Positions 41,967 through 50,804 of a stretch of DNA of 64,000 nucleotides are shown here, one piece after another. Source of the DNA: Streptomyces sp. NRRL S-37. GTDB taxonomy: Bacteria; Actinomycetota; Actinomycetes; Streptomycetales; Streptomycetaceae. The notes under the pieces are model-generated. The model searched no databases and was not told the DNA's origin. It saw only the letters and a list, made by a program, of their open reading frames with translations. Made by a program: the position numbers and the translations under genes. The stretch's first letter is position 1; each line of letters begins with the position of its first letter. The stretch is from positions 1 through 64,000 of the forward strand of contig NZ_JOIZ01000010.1 in the NCBI RefSeq assembly GCF_000721605.1, read 5' to 3'.

Positions 41967-43439
41967 TCAGGCCCTGGCGGCGGATGATTTCGCGCAGCTG
42001 CACCCGGGTGATCGCGCCGTTGCCGTCCCGTTCGAGCAGGGCGGAAACATGCGGGCGCACCTCGCGGACAAGCTGGCGTTCGGACTCGCCCAGCTCGCGT
42101 GCCTGGCGCTCCGTCTGCGGAGAGCGGGACAGGGCACGCTTGTCCTTGTTCTTCGTCCGGGGCGTCCTGCTCGGCTTCCGGCGGAGTGGGACCTTGCGTC
42201 CTCGGTCCTGGGTGGTCTCGGTCCCGGACTGTGGGGCGGTCGGTCCTCGGTCCTGGGTGGTCTCGGTCCCGGACTGTGGGGCGGTGCTACTTCTCGCGTG
42301 TTGCGGTCGGTCCTCGTGGCCGCTGCGTCCCGCGCTGCGGGACCGGCGAGTCCGGTCCCCGGGACCGCACCGTCTTCAGCGGGCTTGGTCCCCGCGGCCG
42401 TTCCCGATCCGTCGCCCCCGGTCCTCGCGCCGACCTTGGCTTCCGGGTCCGCCTCCTCGGGGACCGGTCCCCGAGGAGACCTCGGTCCTCGGTCCCGGAC
42501 CGGCTCGCCGGAACCGTCGGGACCGGTGACGGGGACCGGCACATGCGATGTCGGCTGTGCGGGGACCGTGGCTGCCGATGCGCTGCTGTGCGCCGGAGAC
42601 CAGGGAGAGGGGAGCGGGACCGTGGCGAGCGCGAGCGCGTGTCGCCGGGCGGCGAGCTGGTCGAGCAGCTGTGCCCGCTGAAGGGGGTCGGTTCCGACTG
42701 AGGCCCTGCCGACCGCCTTCGACAGGCGTCGTGTCAGCCGCCGGCCTCGACGGCTCCGCTGCTGCTCGGGTGTGCGCTCGGCGAGGCGGGCGGCGAGGGT
42801 GACCGCGCGGGCGGTGGCCCGGTCCCGGGTGATCTGCGCGGCGTCGCGGTCCCGTGCGGCGATGCCCAGGCGGGACAGCAGCCGTTCGCGTGCTTCCCGG
42901 CCCAGGACGGCGATCAGTCCATGCGAGGCTGCACCCGGGGTGCGTAGGCGCAGTTCGATGCCCATGGCCAGGTGCCACAGCATCGCTGCCATGACTGGTC
43001 CGACGAAGGCCCTGACCGTGCCGCCGATGGGGCCGCTCTCGGCGTAAGCGGGGATCACCTGCACCGTCGTGATCACCCAGACCAGCGTGCCCGGCAAGCC
43101 GGGAGCGCCCTGTACGGCGAGGTTCTGCCGTGCCATCAGCGCGGTGGCGAACAGGGCGAGTTCGGCGGCGGCGAACATGCCGGCGCGCTCGGCGGTGCCG
43201 GCCATGTCGAGGTAGTCGGCCGCGAACCGCCACGAGGTGTCGGCGCTGTAGGCGGTGCAGCCCAGGGCAGCGACGGCGGCGACCTTGACCGCCGGGCCGC
43301 CGAGACGTTTCTGCGAGCGGGTCCCCCGGCGCCGGATAGTCCAGGCGGTCAGCACGAGCGCGAGGGCGGCGGGCACGAGGGCGGCGAGGAGGAGAGGGAG
43401 GTCCGAAGTAGCACCGAAGGCGAGGACAGGGTGGGTCAT
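41967..43439 (-). CDS. DUF2637 membrane protein of the transfer region, probably frameshifted near 42.2-42.3 kb
   Basis: Residues 1-165 have membrane helices (LPLLLAALVPAALALVLTAW, KVAAVAALGCTAYSADTSWR, GPVMAAMLWHLAMGIELRLR) typical of DUF2637 proteins that accompany Streptomyces transfer and replication genes. A long low-complexity part follows. In this frame the last 75 residues look unnatural and end at 41967. In another frame the sequence continues TQDRGRKVPLRRKPSRTPR, then ERDGNGAITRVQLREIIRRQ and RLGLVLQALRNEDIT to TGA 41881-41883, which overlaps the next ATG. That is the expected C-terminal domain, so one frameshift lies at or near a tandem repeat (42200-42285). Confidence 0.72.
   Translation of the reverse strand: MTHPVLAFGATSDLPLLLAALVPAALALVLTAWTIRRRGTRSQKRLGGPAVKVAAVAALGCTAYSADTSWRFAADYLDMAGTAERAGMFAAAELALFATALMARQNLAVQGAPGLPGTLVWVITTVQVIPAYAESGPIGGTVRAFVGPVMAAMLWHLAMGIELRLRTPGAASHGLIAVLGREARERLLSRLGIAARDRDAAQITRDRATARAVTLAARLAERTPEQQRSRRGRRLTRRLSKAVGRASVGTDPLQRAQLLDQLAARRHALALATVPLPSPWSPAHSSASAATVPAQPTSHVPVPVTGPDGSGEPVRDRGPRSPRGPVPEEADPEAKVGARTGGDGSGTAAGTKPAEDGAVPGTGLAGPAARDAAATRTDRNTREVAPPHSPGPRPPRTEDRPPHSPGPRPPRTEDARSHSAGSRAGRPGRRTRTSVPCPALRRRSARHASWASPNASLSARCARMFPPCSNGTATARSPGCSCAKSSAARA
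42200..42285. repeat. 45-bp tandem duplication inside the DUF2637 gene
   Basis: Two copies starting CCTCGGTCCTGGGTGGTCTC lie at 42200 and 42245; the second is cut at about 41 bases. In the frame written they encode PHSPGPRPPRTED twice. They coincide with the point where the downstream reading frame changes. Confidence 0.7.
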
Positions 43440-44077
43440 GCTGCCTTTCCGAGAGAGGCGTGCGCCGAGGTCGACGCAGCCGGGCGGCCTGCCGGCTGCT
43501 GGGTACCGGGAGCTGCGGGCGCGGGGGTGCCCTTGGCCTTGGAGGTCTTCTTCCGCTTCTTCTTGGAGCGGGGCACGCCGTAGTTGCGGTCGCGGTCGAA
43601 GACCTTGTTGGCCGCTTGCCGGAGCAGGTCGCGGGCGTGCTTGTGGCTGATCTGCAGGGCGGCGGCGAGCCGGTCGGGCTGCCAGCCCCGGACGTAGGCG
43701 TGGTCGATGACCACCTGCCGCTCGGCTTCCGTCAGGTGCACGTCGCGTCCCTGGAAGAACGCGGTCACACGCCGGTAGTCCAGGCGCCGGTGCAGGTTGT
43801 CGTGCAGTGGGCGCCGCTCGGCTTCGGTGAGCCCGCCCCAGACGCCCTCCTTGAGGACGTTCTCCAGGGCGAAGTCCAGGCACTCGCGGCGTACGGGGCA
43901 CCAGCCGCACAGCTCCTTCGCCTCCGCGATCTCCTCGTGATCCCGGGGCCCGGGGAAGAACACGGCGTCGGCGTCCTCGACGTCCATGCCGTGGCACGCT
44001 CCGCGGACGTGCCAGCTGGTGTCTCCGATGCCGCGCAGGCCGGTGGCCGGCGCGTCGTGGGTGGTGATGTGGCGCAA
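43436..44077 (-). CDS. WhiB-family regulator with C-terminal HTH-like extension
   Basis: A 213-residue protein. The iron-sulfur Cys residues are in HVRGACHGMD and LCGWCPVRRECLDF (C-x2-C-x5-C), followed by the GVWGGLTEAER turn that contacts the sigma factor. After about residue 100 there is an extension with LTEAERQVVIDHAYVRGWQP and LAAALQISHKHARDLLRQAA, like a sigma region 4/HTH unit, then a Lys/Ala/Pro tail. Normal WhiB proteins are 80-130 residues, so this is a fused form. The start is probably TTG at 44077. Its stop overlaps the DUF2637 ATG. Confidence 0.8.
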   Translation of the reverse strand: MRHITTHDAPATGLRGIGDTSWHVRGACHGMDVEDADAVFFPGPRDHEEIAEAKELCGWCPVRRECLDFALENVLKEGVWGGLTEAERRPLHDNLHRRLDYRRVTAFFQGRDVHLTEAERQVVIDHAYVRGWQPDRLAAALQISHKHARDLLRQAANKVFDRDRNYGVPRSKKKRKKTSKAKGTPAPAAPGTQQPAGRPAASTSAHASLGKAA

Positions 44078-44235
44078 GGCGAGTCTCCGATGTGCTGCCG
44101 CACCGGCCGGGCTAGGGCGGTACTCGGGGCGCGGCGTTGGGCGCCGGCCGCGGCGCAGGGCGTGCGCCGCAGCCGGTGCGGGACGGTGATGTTGCGGCGC
44201 TGCAGCGGACGGGATGCACGCGCCGGAGGCGCCGG

Positions 44236-44949
44236 TCAAGCAGGGGCGGGCTGCCGTGCCTGCTCGGTGCGCTGTGCCTGCTGGGAGGCGAGGTCGAGAC
44301 GGCCGGGGTGCGGGGTGGCGCGCGGTGCGATGGCGCGTACCCCGTCGTTGGGGCTGATCCGGCGGCGGCGGCATGGCTCGCCGACCGGGGCCAGACACCA
44401 CTCGCATCGCACGCTCAGGGCATCAGGCAACCCTTGCGCGACGGCGGCCTCACGGGCTGCCCGGGCGGGCCGGAACGGTGCGAGAGCGGCTCGGGCGGCG
44501 GGCGGTATGCAGGAGCCGATCTGGTCCAGCCGAGCCTGCAGCCTCGGGTTGATCCCCTCCTGGCTGCTGGTGATGGCCCGGGCCTGCGCGGGCTGCGCTA
44601 TGCCGGTGGCGACGGCGTGGCGGGTGCCGACCAGCTCTGCGGTCCAGGCGGCCTGGTCGTCTGGGTCCGCGGACGGTGTGGGGTCGGAGTGGAGGGCCAG
44701 GCGGTTGCGCCGGTAGCTCTCCCAGGGGCGGACCACGTCCGCGGGCTGGATCTGGTACGGCGAGGTGCGGTAGTGCTGGCGGGTGGCGACGCGGGCGTCC
44801 CAGCCGTGCGGGGTCGCCATCGGCACGTCGCCGAGCAGCTCGTGCCACTGGGCGAGCTGGTCGCGGGCCTCGCCCTGGTCGGTGCGGATGCTGCGGGGGT
44901 CGAGTCGGCCGATGTAGGCCAGCAGGGCGGCGATTTCGCGGCGGTCCAC
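44236..44949 (-). CDS. Hypothetical protein with C-terminal zinc-finger-like motif
   Basis: A 237-residue protein starting at GTG, 2 bases after the upstream stop. The C-terminal part has VRCEWCLAPVGEPCRRRR (CxxC-x7-C), like the short zinc-binding motif found in many Streptomyces plasmid proteins. The rest is helical (IAALLAYIGRLDPRSIRTDQ, ARDQLAQWHELLGDVPMATP). It follows the HTH gene and may help it in replication or control. Confidence 0.6.
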   Translation of the reverse strand: MDRREIAALLAYIGRLDPRSIRTDQGEARDQLAQWHELLGDVPMATPHGWDARVATRQHYRTSPYQIQPADVVRPWESYRRNRLALHSDPTPSADPDDQAAWTAELVGTRHAVATGIAQPAQARAITSSQEGINPRLQARLDQIGSCIPPAARAALAPFRPARAAREAAVAQGLPDALSVRCEWCLAPVGEPCRRRRISPNDGVRAIAPRATPHPGRLDLASQQAQRTEQARQPAPA

Positions 44950-44951
44950 GG

Positions 44952-45848
44952 TCAGCCCTCCGTTCCGGTCGGCTCGTCGAGGGCGGCGAGAAGGGCGGCG
45001 GTGTGGGTCTCCGCCCGCGTCATCCCGCTCGACGAGGCGGTGTTCTTGCCGGGCACGGCGTAGAGGTTCGGGCGGTTGGGGGAGTGCTCCCGGGTGATCC
45101 AGGAGCGCCAGTCGGCCGCCCAGGCTTCCGCCGGCCTCGGAGCATGGCCCGCCCGGTGGGCACGCCATTTGGCGTCGGCGGCCTGCAGGCCCTGCTCGCT
45201 GAGGCGGTCGAGGTGTCCCTGCTGGCGGGCCCAGGTGTGGGTGGCGGGGTCTACCTGCCACTCGGCAGCCGAGGTGACCGCAGCACCACCACTGCTGTAC
45301 CTCCGGTTCAAATCAGGTTCACTACGGTTCTGTGTGCCGGTGGCCGGTACATCGCTGTGCCGGTGGCCGGTACGCCGCTGTGCCGGTTTCCGTCGCGACC
45401 TGCCGGTTTCCGGTACTGCCGGTTTCCGGACCCTCGCGGGGGATTCCGGCACCTCACGCGGGCGGATCCCGTACCGCCGCAGAGCCGACAGCCGGAGCTT
45501 CGCAGGGCCGGCGGGCTCGTCCGGCACTGCGGTGTCGCCCGCTTCCTCCCGCTGCTCTCGCAGCGCCTGCGCGACCGCCTCGGCGGCGAGAGGCAGGCGG
45601 TAGACCGTGCTGCGCTGCGGGCCCACCAGGTCGTCGAGCTGTTCCAGCTCGCCAGCGAGGAGCAGGCGCTCGACGGCTTCGCGCACTGTGGAGACCGAGG
45701 CGCGCGTGCGCTTGGCCAGGCTGGACAGCGAGGCCCAGGAGATGCACTGATCGTCGGCCACCCGGTCGGCGATCGACAGGAGGACCAGACGCGCGGCCCC
45801 TCGGCTGGAGCTGTGCTCCCACACCCACTCGCGGGCTTCGCTGCTCAT
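44952..45848 (-). CDS. HTH protein, replication-initiator-like
   Basis: A 298-residue protein. Residues 15-90 form a winged helix (SSRGAARLVLLSIADRVADD, WASLSSLAKRTRASVSTVRE, AVERLLLAGELEQLDDLVGP) like those of plasmid initiator or helix-turn-helix domain proteins. The middle is Arg/Pro-rich with short repeats; the C-terminal part (WQVDPATHTWARQQGHLDRL) is helical. Its ATG overlaps the stop of a 48-residue leader gene. With the regulatory repeats at 46.4 kb it could be the replication or transfer regulator of the element; initiator function is an inference. Confidence 0.55.
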   Translation of the reverse strand: MSSEAREWVWEHSSSRGAARLVLLSIADRVADDQCISWASLSSLAKRTRASVSTVREAVERLLLAGELEQLDDLVGPQRSTVYRLPLAAEAVAQALREQREEAGDTAVPDEPAGPAKLRLSALRRYGIRPREVPESPARVRKPAVPETGRSRRKPAQRRTGHRHSDVPATGTQNRSEPDLNRRYSSGGAAVTSAAEWQVDPATHTWARQQGHLDRLSEQGLQAADAKWRAHRAGHAPRPAEAWAADWRSWITREHSPNRPNLYAVPGKNTASSSGMTRAETHTAALLAALDEPTGTEG

Positions 45849-45991
45849 CGGCCGCTCCCGGCAAGCAGGCGGGAGCGGCGGCTTGCCCGGGTCAGGATGG
45901 TTGGGTCCGGCTCGGGGCGCTGAGGCGCCGAGGCGGGGCTAGCTGCCGCGCAGGCCGGGCGGAAGGGCCTTTTGCGCAGGGCGGAGCGCAT
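45845..45991 (-). CDS. Small 48-residue protein leading the HTH operon
   Basis: ATG at 45989-45991 behind AAGGAG (8 bases) encodes MRSALRKRPFRPACAAASPA, ...QRPEPDPTILTRASRRSRLL, ending AGSGR. Its TGA overlaps the ATG of the HTH gene. Basic, with one Cys. The good ribosome site and coupling support translation; function unknown. Confidence 0.5.
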   Translation of the reverse strand: MRSALRKRPFRPACAAASPASAPQRPEPDPTILTRASRRSRLLAGSGR

Positions 45992-46392
45992 GCAAGAATC
46001 TCCTTTGGTGTTGCCACGCTGAGACGCCCCCGTGGAAGGGATCAGCGTGGTGACGGTGGCGATCTCCGCCCTTGCCGGGGCGGTACAGCCGTTAAGCGTC
46101 CGGCGTCCGGGAGTTGCTGCTCTCGGGCGCCGTCGCTGTGTTCAGGGACCTATGAGGCCCGGAGGTTGTGCACGTCATTGCTCCTGTGCTCGTCCATGCG
46201 GGCGGTCTGCCCGGCGAGGGACGACGAACATACGCACGGCTCCGCGTCAAGGTCCAGAGTTGGTTCTTAAACCCTGTAGAAGTCGCGTGAGCTGCTGCGA
46301 TGGGGGTGGAGCGATCATGGGCGGGTCCTAGCGCGTACGTAGATCACGAAGGCCGGGCAAGGAGCGCTTACTGCGTCCCGTCGGCGTCGCAA
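45992..46392. other. Intergenic stretch without a recognised gene
   Basis: About 400 bases upstream of the minus-strand HTH operon. No frame with a good ribosome site or recognisable protein was seen on either strand. It probably holds the leader of the minus-strand operon; a TTGACA at 46438-46443 (minus strand) lies at its upstream side. Confidence 0.4.
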
Positions 46393-46497
46393 CACTTCAG
46401 TGAAGCTGTGATCGAGAACCTACGCCAAAGTGATCCCTGCCTGTCAACACTGAAGTGAAGCCCCTCGGCTTTTGGTTCTGAGAACTACACTGCAGTA
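46393..46497. promoter_or_regulatory. Divergent control region with three palindrome-like operators
   Basis: CACTTCAGTG (46393-46402), CACTGAAGTG (46448-46457) and CACTGCAGTA (46488-46497) are versions of one near-palindrome; the first two are exact reverse complements. The second adjoins a minus-strand TTGACA (46443-46438) that could be the -35 of the HTH operon, and the third overlaps a likely -10 (TACAGT) of the plus-strand XRE gene. The XRE protein encoded at 46535 is the natural candidate to bind them and repress both directions. Confidence 0.6.
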
Positions 46498-46534
46498 CAG
46501 TCCGGAGTCGGCGTCTAGATGAGAGGAGTCGGTG

Positions 46535-46987
46535 ATGGTGGAGTCCAGCGGACCGGCAGAGGCGCCCGGCGGCGCGGCCGACGCTCGGCGCTCATTCGCC
46601 GACAAGCTCAACCACCTGTTCCAGACCGTGACGAACCCGGAGACCGGCAAGCGCTACACCAATGCCGAGGTCGCCCGGGCGATCTCCGTGTCCGAGAGCG
46701 CGATCTCGCAGCTGCGGACCGGGGCGAAGCCCAACCCCACCTACACGACGGTGGAACGACTTGCCGGTCACTTCCACGTCAAAGAGCAGTACTTCTTCTC
46801 GGACTACGACGACGAGGAGGCTGAGAAGGTGCGCGCCTCCATGGAACTCATCGAGGCCGTGGTCGACAGTGAAGTGCGCGGACTCGCGCTGCGGGCCAAC
46901 GGCCTTTCGGCAGGCAGCTTGAAAATGATCACTGACGTGATCAACCAGGCGCGCCGATGGGAAGGGCTGGACAAGCCCGAGCAGTGA
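46535..46987 (+). CDS. XRE-family repressor
   Basis: A 150-residue protein. The HTH is KRYTNAEVARAISVSESAIS followed by QLRTGAKPNPTYTTVERLAGHF (about residues 40-80). The rest is helical and acidic, probably for dimerisation. ATG at 46535 (GTG at 46532 also possible) behind GAGAGGAG. It is encoded upstream of an ImmA/IrrE-type protease, the usual partner that inactivates such repressors in mobile elements. Confidence 0.8.
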   Translation: MVESSGPAEAPGGAADARRSFADKLNHLFQTVTNPETGKRYTNAEVARAISVSESAISQLRTGAKPNPTYTTVERLAGHFHVKEQYFFSDYDDEEAEKVRASMELIEAVVDSEVRGLALRANGLSAGSLKMITDVINQARRWEGLDKPEQ

Positions 46988-47167
46988 TGTGACCTCTCTC
47001 ACCGGCTGGGTGGATATGACTGGTATGCCGCACCCAGTCCTTCAAGATCGCCTTGGGTAACCATCTATGCGTGTGCAAAGCTCCGCTGGAACCACGCGGA
47101 ACGGTGGATTCCGGTTAGCGCAGGCCGTGTCAGCGCTCATTCGGGGGCTACAGCAAGGATCTCGTCC

Positions 47168-47722
47168 ATGTTCAATCGGCAATTTGCGCGCAGAGAGGCG
47201 CAGCTGAGGCGACTGTGCGAGGAGCAGTTGCGGGGGATCGAGATACCTGATCCCTACGCGGTGGATGAAATATGCCGGCAGCTCGCCATCAAGCGTGGCC
47301 GCCCTCTGCACCTCCACGAATTGCCTGAAACCGGAGGGGCTAACGCCCCCTGTGGAATGGTCCTCTCTTTCGACCACGGGGACCACATCTTTCACGTCGC
47401 GGCTACCAGCGAACGGCATCGTGCGCAGATCGTGCGCCACGAGCTAGCGCACCTACTGCTCGGGCATGCCGGGAGTAACGAAAGCGTCGTCAACTCCCTG
47501 CTGGAGGTCCTCCCCGACGGAGTCGATCCCTCGGCCGTGCTCTCCGCTTTCGGTCGGACGAGTTACGACCGTGAAACCGAGTACGACGCCGAGATGGCTG
47601 CCTCCTGCCTGGGGGAGCTGTTTCAGGATCTCGCCCACTCGATCCGGGAACGAGGCCGGTCCGGCGCGGTGTCGCGGCTCGACGACGCTCTGGTCCACCC
47701 CCGGAGGAACCGCCGCTCATGA
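47168..47722 (+). CDS. ImmA/IrrE-family metallopeptidase
   Basis: A 184-residue protein with the zinc motif RHELAHLLLGHAG (HExxH, about residues 89-93) and the later acidic ligand region ETEYDAEMAASCLGEL. ImmA-type enzymes cleave XRE repressors when the host is stressed or when recipients lack the element. Here the target is probably the XRE protein encoded 180 bases upstream. ATG at 47168. Confidence 0.82.
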   Translation: MFNRQFARREAQLRRLCEEQLRGIEIPDPYAVDEICRQLAIKRGRPLHLHELPETGGANAPCGMVLSFDHGDHIFHVAATSERHRAQIVRHELAHLLLGHAGSNESVVNSLLEVLPDGVDPSAVLSAFGRTSYDRETEYDAEMAASCLGELFQDLAHSIRERGRSGAVSRLDDALVHPRRNRRS

Positions 47723-48918
47723 GTACATCCACCATCGTCGCCGGCGTCCTCTGGCTGGTGGCTCTGTGGCGACTGCCGTCCATCCGGCACTCCCACAAGC
47801 AGCGAAGCCTGGCGCTGACCCTGGCGACTCTCGCGGCTGCCATGACGTTCGAGGTTCCGCAGGTCAAAGAGGCAGTCGATGCCGCCGTCGGTACAGACGC
47901 CAGACTGTCGCCGCTGCTGAAACACGTGCTCGGCGTTACCTCGGCGGCGTACCTGCTCGACTTCGTCATCGCAGTCGTTCGACCACAGGGCCTGGCACGG
48001 CGCACCCGATTGGTGGCAGCCGGCGTGACGCTGCCCCTCATGCTCGCCTTCTACGCCTTGGCCAACTGGACGCCGGGAGGGCCGGTCAGGCTCGGAGAGG
48101 GCCGTGGCGCCCTCTTCCCTGTCCTCTACATGGCGGTCTTCACGCTCTACATCGGCATCGCCATGGTTGTAGCTACGTGGCTGTTCCTCGGCGGCGTACG
48201 TCACAGCCGAACCCTTCTTGGGAAGGCCGGCCTCGGATTTCTGGGCTTGGGAACCCTACTCGGAAGCCTGTACGCCCTCCAACGCATCGTCTTTGTGACG
48301 GTTCAGCTTGTCTCGGGCACCAACTACCCAGGCTTGGAGAACCTTCTCTCCACGACGCTCAAGCAGGCCACGGTCCTGTCGGTCGCGCTCGGCGTTTGCT
48401 TGCCTCCTCTCTCCGTCGCCGTTGAGTACGTCGCGGCGTGGAGCACCCTGCGCAGGCTGCGGCCCCTGTGGGCACAACTCACGGAAGCAGCCCCGTACGT
48501 GGTGCTGGCGACCTCCGTGCGTAGAAGGCGCGTCCCCTTCCGGCTGGAGCGGTGCGTCATCGAGATCGAGGATGCCTGCCTGGCGCTTCGCGAGTACGTG
48601 TCAGTCGACACACACGCAAAGGCTCGGAAGTTCGTCCGCCAGAAAGGGGTCGATGCGCAACACTCTGACGCAGTCGCGGAAGCCTGTTGGTTGCGTGCAG
48701 CCGTCCAGAGCGCCCGAAATGGGGAACGTTTGAGGGGAGTTGAATACCCATCCCTCGGCGTCACTGGGCGGGACAGAGTGAGTGAACTGTCATGGTTGCG
48801 TACCGTTGCCGATGCATACCTCTCCTCTCCAATCGTTTCGGAATTCGTCCGGCAAGAGCAGTCGACTATTTCCCACGGGCAGGGCGATTCGGAAAGGATC
48901 TCCTCACATGACAACTGA
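47719..48918 (+). CDS. MAB_1171c-type membrane protein
   Basis: A 399-residue protein coupled to the protease gene (ATGA). The first 240 residues hold about seven membrane helices (LVAALWRLPSIRHSHKQRSL region, LALTLATLAAAMTFEVPQVK, AAYLLDFVIAVVRPQG, LVAAGVTLPLMLAFYALANW and others); the rest is soluble (LRRLRPLWAQLTEAAPYVVL, LERCVIEIEDACLALREYVS). This layout is that of the MAB_1171c family often found after XRE-ImmA pairs in Streptomyces. Transport function has not been shown. Confidence 0.7.
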   Translation: MSTSTIVAGVLWLVALWRLPSIRHSHKQRSLALTLATLAAAMTFEVPQVKEAVDAAVGTDARLSPLLKHVLGVTSAAYLLDFVIAVVRPQGLARRTRLVAAGVTLPLMLAFYALANWTPGGPVRLGEGRGALFPVLYMAVFTLYIGIAMVVATWLFLGGVRHSRTLLGKAGLGFLGLGTLLGSLYALQRIVFVTVQLVSGTNYPGLENLLSTTLKQATVLSVALGVCLPPLSVAVEYVAAWSTLRRLRPLWAQLTEAAPYVVLATSVRRRRVPFRLERCVIEIEDACLALREYVSVDTHAKARKFVRQKGVDAQHSDAVAEACWLRAAVQSARNGERLRGVEYPSLGVTGRDRVSELSWLRTVADAYLSSPIVSEFVRQEQSTISHGQGDSERISSHDN

Positions 48919-49501
48919 TGTCCGCCCCAGCGAGTCGCGGCTGGCGCGCCGCATTACGGACTGGCTCGAGCCGAAGAACTGGATCATCGCTGTCACCCTG
49001 CTGGTCGGTTGGCACACCGCGCAATGGACAGGCGTTGCCTGGGGAGTGGTCGGCGCCCTTTTCGCCGCCGCCATCCCGATCGCCTTCATCAAGTCCGGCA
49101 TCCGCAAGGGCCACTGGGGCGACAGACATGTCGGGGAGAAGCCGGCACGGCTTGTCGTGATGGCCGTCATTCTGCTCTCAGTAGCCACCGGCATCGTCCT
49201 GATGCTCGTTGCGGGGGCGCCGCGCACCATGGTTGGCCTCATAGTCTCGATGCTGGTGACGCTCGCGATCCTCACCGCAATCACCTTCGCCTGGAAGATC
49301 TCCGTTCACCAGGCCGTGTCCGCAGGCGCCTGCGCGATGCTCGTGCAGACCTACGGCCCGTGGATGGCCCTCGGCTTCCTTCTGGTCATCGTCGTCGGAT
49401 GGTCCCGCGTTGAATTGCGCGACCACACGCGCAACCAGGTGATCGCAGGCACCATCCTCGGCACCATCGTCGCGGCGGCCGTCTTCCACCTGGCGCGCTG
49501 A
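48908..49501 (+). CDS. Polytopic membrane protein, PAP2-like
   Basis: A 197-residue protein with about six hydrophobic segments. The C-terminal part (KISVHQAVSAGACAMLVQTY, VVGWSRVELRDHTRNQVIAG) resembles the PAP2 phosphatase region: KxSxH, then SRVxLxDHTxxQVxxG, where the His in DHT is the expected nucleophile. It overlaps the upstream gene by 11 bases and ends the four-gene unit begun by the XRE gene. Confidence 0.65.
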   Translation: MTTDVRPSESRLARRITDWLEPKNWIIAVTLLVGWHTAQWTGVAWGVVGALFAAAIPIAFIKSGIRKGHWGDRHVGEKPARLVVMAVILLSVATGIVLMLVAGAPRTMVGLIVSMLVTLAILTAITFAWKISVHQAVSAGACAMLVQTYGPWMALGFLLVIVVGWSRVELRDHTRNQVIAGTILGTIVAAAVFHLAR

Positions 49502-49636
49502 TCCGACTTCGGGGCGTAGCTGAGGGAGCTGCCGAGACAGTGATCTCAGCGGCGGACATTACTGACGCGGGCACGACATCCGTGGTTGGGGAGCTTAATG
49601 GTGGGGTGCGACCCCGTGGTCGCGGAGCCGTCAGGG

Positions 49637-50650
49637 TCAGCGCTCGGGCTTGGGCGGACGCTGCATCAGCGCGGCCGTGGCCTGCTCCAGCGTGACTTTG
49701 CCACTCAACAGTGCCGTGACGACGTAGGTGATCGGCATGTCGACGCCGTGGGCCTGCGCCAAGCCGAGAATCGCCTCGGCGCTCTTGACACCCTCGGTGG
49801 TCTGCCGGGTGGCGGCGATCGCTTCTTCGACGCTGAGCCCTTTGCCGAGGTGATTGCCGAAGGTACGGTTGCGGGAGAGCGGGGATGAGCAGGTGGCGAC
49901 GAGGTCGCCGAGGCCGGCCAGTCCTGCGAGGGTGGCGGGGTGCGCGCCCAGCGCCACGGCCAGCCGGGTGGTTTCCGCGAGGCCACGGGTGATCAGCATG
50001 GCCTGCGCGTTGTGGCCCAGGCCCATGCCTGAGGCGATGCCGACGGCGAGCGCGATGACGTTTTTCACCGCGCCGCCGAGCTCGCAGCCGGTCACGTCGG
50101 TGCTGGTGTAGGGCCTGAAGTAGCTGGTGTGGCACGCCTGCTGGACGCGGATAGCGGTGGCTTCGTCGGGGCAGGCGACGGTCGCGGCGGCGGGTTGTCC
50201 GGCCATGATTTCGCGGGCGAGGTTCGGCCCCGACAGCACGGCCACCCGCTCGGCGGGGATGCCGGTCACCTCGGTGATGACCTCGCTCGCCCGCAGGTCG
50301 GTGTCGCGTTCGATGCCCTTCATCAGCGACACGATCACGGTGTCGCGTCCGATGTGCGGCGTCCACAAGGCGAGGCTTTCCCGAAGGGACTGCGCAGGGA
50401 TGGACAGTACGAGGAAATCCGCACCGTCCAGGGCGGTGGCCGGGTCGGTCGTGGCCGTCAGCGTCGGGGGCAGGTCCACGTCCGGGAAGTAGCCGGGGTT
50501 GCGGTGCCCGCGGTTGATCGCGTCGGCGATCTCGCCACGACGGGCGTGCACGGTCACGTCGCTGCCCGCGTCGGCCATGATCTTGGCAACGGCGGTGCCC
50601 CAGGATCCGGCAGAGAACACCGCCGCGCGGGCGAGACGGTGCTGGCTCAC
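49637..50650 (-). CDS. gpsA: NAD(P)-dependent glycerol-3-phosphate dehydrogenase
   Basis: A 337-residue enzyme reducing dihydroxyacetone phosphate to sn-glycerol 3-phosphate. Rossmann motif SAGSWGTAVAKIMADAG (about 13-29), VLSIPAQSLRE, VSLMKGIERDT, VLSGPNLAREIMAGQPAAAT, GCELGGAVKNVIALAVGIAS (catalytic Lys) and LAGLGDLVATCSSPLSRNRT match the family throughout. As an extra copy near the 53-63 kb operon it may supply or modify a phosphorylated three-carbon unit, but the distance and opposite strand leave this open. Confidence 0.88.
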   Translation of the reverse strand: MSQHRLARAAVFSAGSWGTAVAKIMADAGSDVTVHARRGEIADAINRGHRNPGYFPDVDLPPTLTATTDPATALDGADFLVLSIPAQSLRESLALWTPHIGRDTVIVSLMKGIERDTDLRASEVITEVTGIPAERVAVLSGPNLAREIMAGQPAAATVACPDEATAIRVQQACHTSYFRPYTSTDVTGCELGGAVKNVIALAVGIASGMGLGHNAQAMLITRGLAETTRLAVALGAHPATLAGLAGLGDLVATCSSPLSRNRTFGNHLGKGLSVEEAIAATRQTTEGVKSAEAILGLAQAHGVDMPITYVVTALLSGKVTLEQATAALMQRPPKPER

Positions 50651-50804
50651 TGCGGGGTCCTTCCAAGAGGGGTGGGCCTGCCGCCGGGGCAGCAGTCGGG
50701 TCCGGCCACCCTATCGATTGTGCCCGATGTCTCCGGGCTCGCAGTGGGGCGGCGCCGAGTGAGCAGGACAGCCCGGCGGCCGGAGAGGGTGGGGAGCATC
50801 TCGT

